64,000 nt of DNA from Acidaminococcus sp. GTDB taxonomy: Bacteria > Bacillota > Negativicutes > Acidaminococcales > Acidaminococcaceae. Below the pieces are notes generated by a model. The model saw nothing but the letters and a program-made list of their open reading frames with translations. It was not told where the DNA came from and did no database searches. The position numbers and the translations under genes are program-made. Location: positions 10,830-74,829 of the forward strand of contig DXYB01000005.1 in NCBI GenBank assembly GCA_019416065.1, given 5' to 3'. Within the stretch, counting starts at the first letter, position 1, and every line of letters begins with the position of its first letter. Positions 37,538-45,204 of this stretch are shown here, one piece after another.

Positions 37538-38524
37538 TTACAGGAGATGGCTGCGCAAATACGCACCATCCTGGGACATCAGGTACGCCGGAGCAATATC
37601 AAATACCGTCTTACAGCCCGTAGCACCTTCCTGATGGAGCCGGTAGGTTGCCCTGGCATACGCAACCAATACACTAGTAGTAAATTCCGGATTGGAGTCC
37701 AGTTTTAAAGAAAACTCCATCACGTGTTTATGTTCTTCATGATGCCCGGTAACACCGCTGCGGATCACAAAGCCGCCATGGGCCAGGCCTTTGTGGTTCT
37801 TATTAAATTCTTCTTCGGTAATAAAATGCACCGCGGTATCATAGTCCGCAAAGTAATTGGGCATCGTGACAATCGCCTGTTCTACTTTGTGGGGATCTGC
37901 CCCCTCTTCCAGCACCACATAGCACTCCCGTGTATGCATCTGCCGTGGAGTCAGATCAGGGTTGTTCCCGCTGCGCACAGCTTCCAGGGCATTTTCCACT
38001 GGTACAGTATACTGTTTGGCATTTTTGACGCCAGGGATGCGGCGGATGGCGTCGCTATGCCCCTGGCTCACGCCCCGTCCCCAGAACGTATAGTCCTTTC
38101 CCGCGCGCAAAATAGCATTCATGTAAATCCGTGCTAGGGAAAAAAGTCCCGGATCCCAGCCCACAGAAATAATTCCCAGATGCCCGGAGGCTTTAGCTGC
38201 GCTCTCTACCGCAGCAAAATGCTCCGGGATGCGGGCATGGGTATCAAAGCTGTCAATCACATTAAAATACTTCACTACTTCCGGCGTCTGTTTAGGTAGA
38301 TCCGTAGCACTACCGCCGCAGAGGATCATCACATCAATTTTATCCTGCCACGCTTTCAATTCCGTTGCTGCAACCACAGGCACTCCCGGTGTAACAATTG
38401 TAACAGAGTTAGGATTGCGACGGGTAAAGACCGCTGCCAATTCCAGATCCGCATTCTTTTCCAGGGCACATTCCACCCCTCTGCCCAGATTACCATAGCC
38501 ATAAATACCAATGCGAATTGCCAT
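37538..38524 (-). CDS. ddh: meso-Diaminopimelate D-dehydrogenase
   Basis: 328 residues from ATG 38524 (GGGAAGGGG upstream), matching the family's usual 320-330. N-terminal Rossmann motif GIYGYGNLGRGV binds NADPH. Conserved stretches VGWDPGLFS and RGVSQGHSDAIRRIPGV define the DAP-binding domain. It makes meso-DAP from tetrahydrodipicolinate in one step, feeding lysine and peptidoglycan. There is no terminator between its stop and the pyr promoter, so ddh transcripts would run into the pyr attenuator. Confidence 0.92.
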   Translation of the reverse strand: MAIRIGIYGYGNLGRGVECALEKNADLELAAVFTRRNPNSVTIVTPGVPVVAATELKAWQDKIDVMILCGGSATDLPKQTPEVVKYFNVIDSFDTHARIPEHFAAVESAAKASGHLGIISVGWDPGLFSLARIYMNAILRAGKDYTFWGRGVSQGHSDAIRRIPGVKNAKQYTVPVENALEAVRSGNNPDLTPRQMHTRECYVVLEEGADPHKVEQAIVTMPNYFADYDTAVHFITEEEFNKNHKGLAHGGFVIRSGVTGHHEEHKHVMEFSLKLDSNPEFTTSVLVAYARATYRLHQEGATGCKTVFDIAPAYLMSQDGAYLRSHLL

Positions 38525-38602
38525 ATTTGGACCCCTTCCCACAGCACATTTTGTATACAGATTTATTTGATTTTCACCAATATTATCTAACGGATGTTTC
38601 AT

Positions 38603-38631
38603 ATACTACCATGCACAAGGGAAAAAGTAAA
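38603..38631 (-). promoter_or_regulatory. Promoter of ddh
   Basis: TTTACT, 17-bp spacer, TAGTAT on the minus strand, about 80 bases upstream of the ddh start, just beyond the end of the DUF2798 gene. Confidence 0.5.
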
Positions 38632-38646
38632 GGCAATGATAAATTT

Positions 38647-39102
38647 TCAGACACATTGTTTGACAAAATGCGTCTTCCAGCTCCTAAAGCTACGCCGTAC
38701 CACAGGACCTACCAAAAATAGCTGAAAAATCATGGCGGCTGGCAGATTACGGGCATAAGCAGGCAAAAGGACCTCAAGATCTGTCACCCCTAGAAACAGT
38801 AAATGAATCAGCGTCGTCATCAGCGGTGCCATGACACAAGGGGTAAAAATTCCCATACCAATAAAAAAGTAGCGTTTCCAAGGCCATAGCTTTTCTGTAA
38901 TGCGCTTTGTAATCGGGCTGCCGATAAAATACGCCACAGGCAGTGCCAAAATATATTCCCGGGAAAAATTTTGCAAAGCCGCTAATAACCACGGCCCGTT
39001 CCATCCCAGATGGTACAACGCATTATAACAACTCATCACAAGCACCATCCCACAGGCCATCATCAAAGTAAACACAATCTCTTCTTTACGATTCTCCGGC
39101 AT
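38647..39102 (-). CDS. DUF2798 small membrane protein
   Basis: 151 residues from ATG 39102, which has GAGGAG eight bases upstream. About four transmembrane helices. The opening MPENRKEEIVFTLMMACGMV and the duplicated two-helix layout are typical of DUF2798 proteins, whose function is unknown. An in-frame ATG at 39180 would add 26 residues, but it lies within a terminator hairpin and only about three bases after the predicted transcription start, so it could only be used as a leaderless start. Confidence 0.75.
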   Translation of the reverse strand: MPENRKEEIVFTLMMACGMVLVMSCYNALYHLGWNGPWLLAALQNFSREYILALPVAYFIGSPITKRITEKLWPWKRYFFIGMGIFTPCVMAPLMTTLIHLLFLGVTDLEVLLPAYARNLPAAMIFQLFLVGPVVRRSFRSWKTHFVKQCV

Positions 39103-39130
39103 TTCACCACTCCTCAAAAAAGATGCAAAC

Positions 39131-39178
39131 AAAAAACGAGTATCCCCAACAATTGGATTTACATCGTTGAGAATACTC
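39131..39178 (-). terminator. Terminator hairpin in the DUF2798 leader
   Basis: GAGTATTCTCAAC pairs with GTTGGGGATACTC (13 pairs, two G-T), 15-base loop, followed by TTTTTT on the minus strand. It sits between a strong promoter (start near 39183) and the gene's ribosome binding site, so it either attenuates the gene or ends a short RNA of about 50 bases. Confidence 0.75.
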
Positions 39179-39189
39179 ATTGCGCTATC

Positions 39190-39218
39190 AGTATAGCATT
39201 TTTTGCGGGTAGTGTAAA
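39190..39218 (-). promoter_or_regulatory. Promoter upstream of the DUF2798 gene
   Basis: TTTACA, 17 bases, TATACT on the minus strand, close to consensus. The expected start point is about 39183, immediately before the terminator hairpin. Confidence 0.75.
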
Positions 39219-39261
39219 ATCATCCTTTTACGACAGGCGACTTTACTTGTTTGTTGATTGG

Positions 39262-39441
39262 TTAGGATATTTGATGCAGCATCTCACCATATCCTGTCAA
39301 GGCCGCAAAGGGAGCAAATTGCGCAGCCCGCTGGATTCGCTGCATACGAGGATGTTTTTTAGGCTCCGGGTGAGGCAAAAAGAACATATCCTGATAGCGG
39401 CTTACGCCTTGTGTCCCCCCACCTGCTGATTGCGTTGCCAT
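39262..39441 (-). CDS. YolD-like small protein
   Basis: 59 residues, overlapping the end of the Y-family polymerase gene by 40 bases in another frame. The C-terminal half contains QRAAQFAPFAALTGYGEML, the hallmark of the short YolD-like proteins encoded beside UvrX/DinB-type polymerases in many Bacillota. GGGGG lies seven bases before ATG 39441. Its role is unproven; conserved pairing suggests a partner or regulator of the translesion polymerase. It is easily missed because of its size and overlap. Confidence 0.8.
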   Translation of the reverse strand: MATQSAGGGTQGVSRYQDMFFLPHPEPKKHPRMQRIQRAAQFAPFAALTGYGEMLHQIS

Positions 39442-40898
39442 GTCATAGCCCCCTTTAAGAAATTACTGCCTTTTAGCAGCGCATTCTTACCATATTTTTC
39501 CTGAATCCACAAAATAGTTTCTTGCAATAGTTGTTCCCGCTCCTGCGCAGAAAATGCCATAAGGCTGTCTGTTGCTTTCTCAAAAAGATTTTCTTCTGCC
39601 AGACCTTGTATACTCTTATTGTTCCTATATACATGCTGGGCTGATACCGTAATGCGGCGCACCAGAAGATGGGGATTGACAATCCGGTCATACAGCTGCA
39701 TGGTTTTTTCCAGCAAAAGCTGCCTTGATGCGGTGGCTCCTTTTTCCATCCGCCAGGATCCACGGGCAGCACGGGGAAATACGCGGCCATGGCGATCTTT
39801 TTCTACCGGACCATTATAGGATTGCCGTCTGTCAGGATCTTCCAGGTTACAGCGATCATACCCCAGCTCCAAGGTCAACTGCTGTGTAACAAGCCCTTTT
39901 CTCACCAAATCCAAGACCAATAAATCAGCCATTTCCCATACCAAGAGTCTCGTTCGCCGTGCATCACAAGGCTGCGCTAATACCTGTCCGGTGCTCAGGC
40001 TTTTTTCCTTGGGACGATAGGCCTTAATATCCCGCATTAGGCAAGATTCCCAGCCCCAGGCATGATCAATCAATAACTCTGCATTGATGCCAAATAAAGA
40101 ATACAGCAGATCTGGATTAACCAAAGATACACGGGCCACATCTCCCATCGTATACATACCATGACGCTGTAAGGAGCGGGTAATCCCACTGCCGATACGC
40201 CAGAAATCTGTTAAAGGTCGATGGTCCCACAATTGTCTCCGATAGGTTTCTTCTGTCAGTGCAGCGATCCGTACACCGTCTGAATCAGGCGGCAGATGTT
40301 TGGCGATCATATCCATGGCGATCTTGCACAAATACAGATTACTCCCTATACCAGCCGTTGCGGTAATACCTGTTTGCGCCAGAACCTCCCCCACCATAGT
40401 TCTTACCAGTGTATGCGGTGTCATCCCATAGAGCTGTAAATAGGGCGTCAGATCCAACATGACTTCGTCTACAGAATACACATGCAAGTCTTCCGGTGCT
40501 ATATACTTGCGATAAAGTGACACAATCCTAGCGCTAGTTTCCATATAATGGCGCATATGTGGCGTTGCCGCAATATAGTGCAAGGCCCAATCGGAATGTC
40601 GTGAGAGTGCACTAGCCAAAAAAGAAGAGCCAGAAAAATCCTTTCCACGATTACCTGTTCGTCGCAAGGAATTGATCTCCTCAACTTTTTGCACAACTTC
40701 AAATAAGCGAGGCCGCCCTGGCACGCCATAAGCCTTTAAAGCAGGTGAAACTGCCAGACAAATGGTTCGGTCACTGCGGCTGGTATCGGCGACCACCAAA
40801 CAAGCATCCAGGGGATCCAGTCCCCTATCCACACACTCCACAGAAGCATAAAAGGATTTCAAATCAATTGCTGCATAGATTCTTTTCTTCTCCATCAT
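39402..40898 (-). CDS. Y-family DNA polymerase (DinB/UmuC/UvrX group)
   Basis: 498 residues. Palm residues are in place: Asp12 in AAIDLKSFYASVEC and Asp144-Glu145 in YSVDEVMLD. A helix-hairpin-helix region follows (LQRHGMYTMGDVARV), then a long little-finger and C-terminal region. The length exceeds DinB (about 350) and resembles UvrX/UmuC-like polymerases, so the exact subgroup is uncertain. It would copy past DNA lesions. The promoter with a LexA-type palindrome upstream and the YolD-like gene downstream both fit an SOS operon. Confidence 0.88.
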   Translation of the reverse strand: MMEKKRIYAAIDLKSFYASVECVDRGLDPLDACLVVADTSRSDRTICLAVSPALKAYGVPGRPRLFEVVQKVEEINSLRRTGNRGKDFSGSSFLASALSRHSDWALHYIAATPHMRHYMETSARIVSLYRKYIAPEDLHVYSVDEVMLDLTPYLQLYGMTPHTLVRTMVGEVLAQTGITATAGIGSNLYLCKIAMDMIAKHLPPDSDGVRIAALTEETYRRQLWDHRPLTDFWRIGSGITRSLQRHGMYTMGDVARVSLVNPDLLYSLFGINAELLIDHAWGWESCLMRDIKAYRPKEKSLSTGQVLAQPCDARRTRLLVWEMADLLVLDLVRKGLVTQQLTLELGYDRCNLEDPDRRQSYNGPVEKDRHGRVFPRAARGSWRMEKGATASRQLLLEKTMQLYDRIVNPHLLVRRITVSAQHVYRNNKSIQGLAEENLFEKATDSLMAFSAQEREQLLQETILWIQEKYGKNALLKGSNFLKGAMTWQRNQQVGGHKA

Positions 40899-40935
40899 CG
40901 CTGCCTCAAACAGTAAACTTTTGTTCGTTGAATCT

Positions 40936-40964
40936 ATTTTAGCATTTTATTGCTTATTTTACAA
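40936..40964 (-). promoter_or_regulatory. Promoter of the Y-family polymerase gene
   Basis: TTGTAA, 17 bases, TAAAAT on the minus strand, about 40 bases upstream of the start codon and seven bases downstream of the LexA-type box. Confidence 0.55.
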
Positions 40965-40971
40965 CAGTTTT

Positions 40972-40985
40972 CAAACATTTGTTTG
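40972..40985 (-). promoter_or_regulatory. LexA-type operator upstream of the polymerase
   Basis: Palindrome CAAACATTTGTTTG. It matches the Gram-positive SOS box (CGAAC-N4-GTTCG) except for the symmetrical G-to-A/C-to-T change. An almost identical palindrome overlaps the lexA promoter at 63040. Confidence 0.7.
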
Positions 40986-41035
40986 TATAAAAGTGTGCAG
41001 AGGCTGTACTCTTTCCTATTTGATAAAGAAGATAG

Positions 41036-41080
41036 CAGTCCCCATTGCTCAGATCTTGTTGATCCGGTCAACGGGGACTG
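41036..41080. repeat. Inverted repeat with 12-base arms
   Basis: CAGTCCCCATTG and CAACGGGGACTG (one G-T pair) separated by 21 bases. It lies past the end of the gene at 41146. Only a weak T-rich stretch follows on the minus strand, so it may be a poor terminator or an RNA-stabilising hairpin. Confidence 0.5.
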
Positions 41081-41145
41081 TAAAAAGTCTATTTTACTTA
41101 GGACTTGCCATTAAACTTCAAATTACCCGCACAATCTTCCTCTCA

Positions 41146-41718
41146 TTATCTTTCAAAAATGACCTTGTAGGTTCCCAGCACCTGTTTACAGGGGATTGTT
41201 GCAGCGTTTTCTACGGTAAATGCTGTTTTGGGATACACCTGTTGAACTGCTGTGGGATAAGCGGGCAGCGTTTTTCCCTGGCTGATACCTTGTGCGCCTT
41301 CCTGTCCGAATCTCCAGGTAAATCGGCAATCGCAAAATTCTTTATTGGCGGTAATTTTTTCTGTCAGCCGCAGTATTTCTTTTCCCGCCTGTAAGAAAAA
41401 ACAGCCGGCATTATCCTTTTCCGCAGGGCAGGATCCAGCAATCCCCACTCCGGTAAACGCAATCATCAGATGCTCCGTAGTAAAGGTGATCTTTTTTCCC
41501 TCACGCACGAAAGCAGCCTCCGTGTATCCTATATTCAGCCAGCCTCTGGTGCCAGCTTTCTCCACAGGGGTATTAAACTCTACATACCCCGTTTCCCCGC
41601 CCTGTACTTCAGCATTAATACGCAGCACAGGACGCAGGGAGGTAAATCCGTCCGGTAAAAACGCCCGGAGCCTATCCTGCTCCACTTCATAGGCCATAAC
41701 ATATTGCTCAATGTTCAT
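41146..41718 (-). CDS. Uncharacterised protein, possibly acetoacetate decarboxylase-like
   Basis: 190 residues. No family recognised with certainty. The start AYEVEQDRLRAFLPDGFTSLRPVLRINAE recalls the acetoacetate decarboxylase/DUF2071-like fold families, where a short helix and L-P-x-G-F motif precede a beta barrel. Four cysteines occur, including CDC. No signal peptide or membrane segment. GGAG precedes ATG 41718 at about eight bases. It is flanked by gltS and the polymerase gene, neither of which suggests a function. Confidence 0.5.
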   Translation of the reverse strand: MNIEQYVMAYEVEQDRLRAFLPDGFTSLRPVLRINAEVQGGETGYVEFNTPVEKAGTRGWLNIGYTEAAFVREGKKITFTTEHLMIAFTGVGIAGSCPAEKDNAGCFFLQAGKEILRLTEKITANKEFCDCRFTWRFGQEGAQGISQGKTLPAYPTAVQQVYPKTAFTVENAATIPCKQVLGTYKVIFER

Positions 41719-41840
41719 TTTCTGTACTCCATATTGCTATATTTACCATTTACGATTTCTTCGGTCGTCTATTGCAATCATTATAGCAAGAATATCCTAC
41801 TGGCGCGACAGTTTCCATCTTTTTACAGCGTCTTGCATGC

Positions 41841-41873
41841 AAAAACGGCCCCCACTGGAGTGGAGCCGTTTTT
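41841..41873. terminator. Bidirectional terminator between gltS and the unknown gene
   Basis: AAAAACGGC and GCCGTTTTT with an inner CCACT/AGTGG stem. Strong on the minus strand as the gltS terminator. Confidence 0.85.
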
Positions 41874-41899
41874 GCGTATTTATTTTTAGTTTTCATGCT

Positions 41900-43141
41900 T
41901 TAGAACAGGAAAGCTGTAGCCGCAGCAGTCATGCTGTGAGCGATATCCAAAAATTTCACAATGATCACGGCGTTAGTGATATTGCTCAAGAACCCACCGA
42001 TAACCGGCACTACGAAGAAAGCCAGTTTGGAGAAGCGATACCGGTTGCACACGGTAGTCATGGTGGTCATGGATACGGGCACAGCTCCTAGACCAAACCC
42101 GGAGTGTCCTACAGCGATAATGGCGGCATCGTAGCCTTTGCCCATAAGCGGGTAGTCGATGAATACGCAGTAGAGAACGATAAACACCGCTTGTGCCATG
42201 CACAGGATAAGCAGTTGCAGGCCCAATCCGGACAAGGTCCACAATTTCATGGAAATGATGGACATAGCCACAAAAAGGCCCAGGCTGAAATCACTGACGG
42301 TATCAATGCCTTCGTACAGCTTGGTATGATCTCCTGCTTTAGCATCGTAATACAAGCGGATCAGGATGCCGCCCAGCATAGCGCATACGTGAATCGGGAA
42401 AGCAATCCCCAGTTTTTGCAGCACGACCATGACGGCACCGCCAATCCCCAGTGCCAAGCACATGAGATACATGGCTTGCACCACGTCGCCCCGATAAATA
42501 GAAGTCCCCACTTCGCCGCCATTTTGTGCGGCCACATCCCCTTTACCGTCCAAGGTTGGATCAGTCAAGTGGTTATGTTCAATCAGGAAACGCCCCAAGG
42601 GGCCACCGATAATGGACCCGGAGATCAGACCAAAGGTAGCCGCGGCAATGGCCACTTCCAAGGCATTGCTGGCACCCATTTTAACGGCCATAGGGGCAAA
42701 AGCAGCGGCATTCCCGTGACCACCAGTCATAGGAATGGAGCCAGTCATCATGGAAATCAGCGGCGGTACATGCAGTACCTGTCCCAGACCAATAGCCAGC
42801 GCATTTTGGATCGCGGCCAAGACAGCTGCGGAAATGCAGAACAGGATGACGTATTTACCGCCCGTTTTTAACAAGCTCAGGCTGGCAGCAGCTCCGCTAG
42901 CTGCAAAGAAAATGCAGTAGAACAAGCTGTTGGCCACCTGGTAGTCAAAATTTAATTCACAAATCCCTGCTTCATACAGTGCCAACGAAATGCACGCAAA
43001 GATTGTGCCACCGACCACCGCGCCGGGCAAACAATATTTTTTCAGAATGGGCAGCTTGTTTCTCAGCCAATCCCCAAACCAAATGGATAATACTGCCAGT
43101 GCCAATGTGTGAAACATGGACAATTTCAAAACTGGTACCAC
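41900..43141 (-). CDS. gltS: Sodium/glutamate symporter
   Basis: 413 residues from a GTG at 43141 with GAGGGGG before it; the longer ATG frame to 43210 adds a non-family N-terminus without a site. About ten to twelve membrane helices. Family stretches include CLPGAVVGGTIFA, MTGGHGNAAAFAPM and the inverted-repeat reentrant loops, with GHSGFGLGAVPVSM in the second half. It imports glutamate with Na+, consistent with an amino-acid-fermenting anaerobe. It has its own promoter and terminator, so it is monocistronic. Confidence 0.9.
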   Translation of the reverse strand: MVPVLKLSMFHTLALAVLSIWFGDWLRNKLPILKKYCLPGAVVGGTIFACISLALYEAGICELNFDYQVANSLFYCIFFAASGAAASLSLLKTGGKYVILFCISAAVLAAIQNALAIGLGQVLHVPPLISMMTGSIPMTGGHGNAAAFAPMAVKMGASNALEVAIAAATFGLISGSIIGGPLGRFLIEHNHLTDPTLDGKGDVAAQNGGEVGTSIYRGDVVQAMYLMCLALGIGGAVMVVLQKLGIAFPIHVCAMLGGILIRLYYDAKAGDHTKLYEGIDTVSDFSLGLFVAMSIISMKLWTLSGLGLQLLILCMAQAVFIVLYCVFIDYPLMGKGYDAAIIAVGHSGFGLGAVPVSMTTMTTVCNRYRFSKLAFFVVPVIGGFLSNITNAVIIVKFLDIAHSMTAAATAFLF

Positions 43142-43230
43142 TTTTTTAACCCCCTCGTAAAGTAAAACAATGATAATTGCTGGTGGAAAAGAATCATGTC
43201 TCCAGTACAATATGATTTCCGCCGTTTTTT

Positions 43231-43258
43231 ATTCTAGCATATTCCCTAAAAGGATAAA
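43231..43258 (-). promoter_or_regulatory. Promoter of gltS
   Basis: TTTATC, 16 bases, extended -10 TGCTAGAAT on the minus strand. It leaves a leader of about 85 bases with no obvious hairpin. Confidence 0.5.
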
Positions 43259-43293
43259 AGAGTGAAATTGTTCATTTATTATATTTATTTTAG

Positions 43294-43335
43294 AAAACTT
43301 TAAGGGTCCCTGATAGAGGAACCCTTAAAGTTTTT
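43294..43335. terminator. Terminator after htpX
   Basis: AAAACTTTAAGGGT and ACCCTTAAAGTTTT with an inner CCT/AGG, flanked by A and T runs, six bases past the htpX stop. It closes the long miaB-to-htpX operon. Confidence 0.85.
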
Positions 43336-43340
43336 AACTG

Positions 43341-44204
43341 TTATTCCACAAGTGGATGTAGCGTCCCTTGATCACGCATTTCCTGGGCTTCCTGGCGCAA
43401 ACGGGCAATTCGTTCTTCCGTGGAAGGATGGGTACTAAACAAGGCTTTCGCATCCTGCGCAGAAAACGGGGAAATGATGAACATATGGGCTGTGGCTTCC
43501 GTCGCATGAGGCATGGTGCGCTGCCGCGCATACCCGTCAATTTTTCCAAGAGCATCTGCCAGTGCATCCGGGTCACCGGACAACTGTCCCCCAGTATAAT
43601 CCGCCATATATTCTCTGGTACGGGAAATGGCCAATTGGATAATTGCCGCTGCAATAGGTGTCAATACCAGAATTAGGATCGCTGCTACCGGATTATTGCG
43701 GCGATTGTCCCTGCTGCCGCCAAACCAGAACGCGAAGCGGGCCAATAGGGAGATCACGCCCGCCATTCCAGCGGCAATAGTGCTGACGAGAATATCCCTG
43801 TGTTTGATATGGCTCATTTCATGCCCCAAGACGCCAGCAATTTCTCGCGGTTCCAAAAGTTCCAGAAGGCCTTCCGTCACGCAAACTGCTGCATGGTCCG
43901 GATTCCGTCCAGTGGCAAACGCATTGGGCAGACGGGTAGGAATAATATAGACTTTGGGCATGGGCAGCCCGCCCCGTTCTGCCAAGCCTTCTACGATATG
44001 GTACAGCTGGGGTGCACTAGTAGCATCTACTTGCTGGGCGTTGTATTGACTGATGACAACTTTATCACTGAACCAGTACATCGCAAAATTAGATACTAGG
44101 GAAAATAGTAGCATGATGGTCATCCCATCGGTGCCCCCCACATACTCTCCGATAACCATTAAAATAGCCGTCATCATGGCCATTAACAAGGTCGTTTTTA
44201 GCAT
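43341..44204 (-). CDS. htpX: Membrane zinc metalloprotease HtpX
   Basis: 287 residues. Two N-terminal membrane helices, then the zincin motif GHEMSH (His128, Glu129, His132) with a second helix pair following, as in M48B proteases. The third zinc ligand is probably the Glu in EYMADYTGG. It degrades misfolded membrane proteins under envelope stress. Last gene of its operon, 23 bp after the deacetylase gene. Confidence 0.93.
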   Translation of the reverse strand: MLKTTLLMAMMTAILMVIGEYVGGTDGMTIMLLFSLVSNFAMYWFSDKVVISQYNAQQVDATSAPQLYHIVEGLAERGGLPMPKVYIIPTRLPNAFATGRNPDHAAVCVTEGLLELLEPREIAGVLGHEMSHIKHRDILVSTIAAGMAGVISLLARFAFWFGGSRDNRRNNPVAAILILVLTPIAAAIIQLAISRTREYMADYTGGQLSGDPDALADALGKIDGYARQRTMPHATEATAHMFIISPFSAQDAKALFSTHPSTEERIARLRQEAQEMRDQGTLHPLVE

Positions 44205-44227
44205 TATAATCCCTCCTTCACAAAATT

Positions 44228-45193
44228 TTATAACACATCGGTCACAGGCACAAGCCGAATGCCGGTGGCTTGTATGGCCGCTATGCTTTTCTTCCAGGCT
44301 GCCGCTGTATGGGGCCGAGCATGGCAGATCACAATCACGGATCCATATTGATTTGCCAGCGCAATAGCCTTACCGATTTGACGCCGGATGGTTTCTTCGT
44401 CAGCACTATTATCCAAGAAAAGACTGTTGTGACCCGTGCGCATGCCCAGTGCAGCCGCCTTTTCTTCTGCTACCGAAGTGCTTGCGGTGCGGCTATCTAC
44501 AAAAAAGAGCCCGTTCTGCTTCATAGTGGAAAGCGCCGCAGTGATGGTAGGGCCATTAGAAGTAGCCCGGGAACCCTGGTGATTATTCACCCCCTGAATC
44601 CCCGGCAAGCTATCAATAGCTTTTTGGGTAAAGCGCTGAATCTGCTCCTTTGTCATTCCCACCTTGACCGCTTCTGCTTCACTGCTGCCTCCGTTCATGG
44701 GCTCCATAGGTAAATGCAGCATGGCGACACGCCCTTGGTTTCGGATTTCTTGTAAGGCATCTCGGCTATGAGTTTTAAAGGGGATGATGGCAAAACTCAT
44801 AGGCAGAGGAAGATGCGTTAAAGTACGCAAGGCGTCCATATCATAGCCGCAGTCATCAATCACAACCGCCAGTTTTCCTTTATATTGCCGTTTGGACAAT
44901 CCTGGCAGCCAATCGCTCTCATTTGTGGAGGGAGAAGCTGGTTTCTTTTTGGTTCCACCAGTTTGATCCGTAGTCTTTTTCTCCTTCTCGTCCCCTTCTT
45001 TTGTTTCCGGTGCCAGTTCTTTTCCCTTCTCGACTGTTTCGGTAATGGTCTTTTGTGCCGCATCCTGCCAACTTTCTTCCGGGTGGGCAGCTTTTTCCTT
45101 CCGGTAAGCATAGAATAGTCCCACACAGGCACATACCATTAACAACAAAATGGCGTTACGGAAAAAATGATTCTTTGACTTTTTTCTTCTCAT
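44228..45193 (-). CDS. Divergent polysaccharide deacetylase family protein
   Basis: 321 residues. An N-terminal membrane anchor (residues 12-30) is followed by a charged, low-complexity linker (about 35-90, rich in Lys and Glu), then the deacetylase-like domain beginning LAVVIDDCGYD (Asp113-Asp114). It belongs to the YibQ-like group, which lacks the classic NodB motif order; the true substrate is unknown but is probably in the cell wall or periplasm. 11 bp after xerD. Confidence 0.82.
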   Translation of the reverse strand: MRRKKSKNHFFRNAILLLMVCACVGLFYAYRKEKAAHPEESWQDAAQKTITETVEKGKELAPETKEGDEKEKKTTDQTGGTKKKPASPSTNESDWLPGLSKRQYKGKLAVVIDDCGYDMDALRTLTHLPLPMSFAIIPFKTHSRDALQEIRNQGRVAMLHLPMEPMNGGSSEAEAVKVGMTKEQIQRFTQKAIDSLPGIQGVNNHQGSRATSNGPTITAALSTMKQNGLFFVDSRTASTSVAEEKAAALGMRTGHNSLFLDNSADEETIRRQIGKAIALANQYGSVIVICHARPHTAAAWKKSIAAIQATGIRLVPVTDVL

Positions 45194-45204
45194 AGAATGT
45201 TCCT

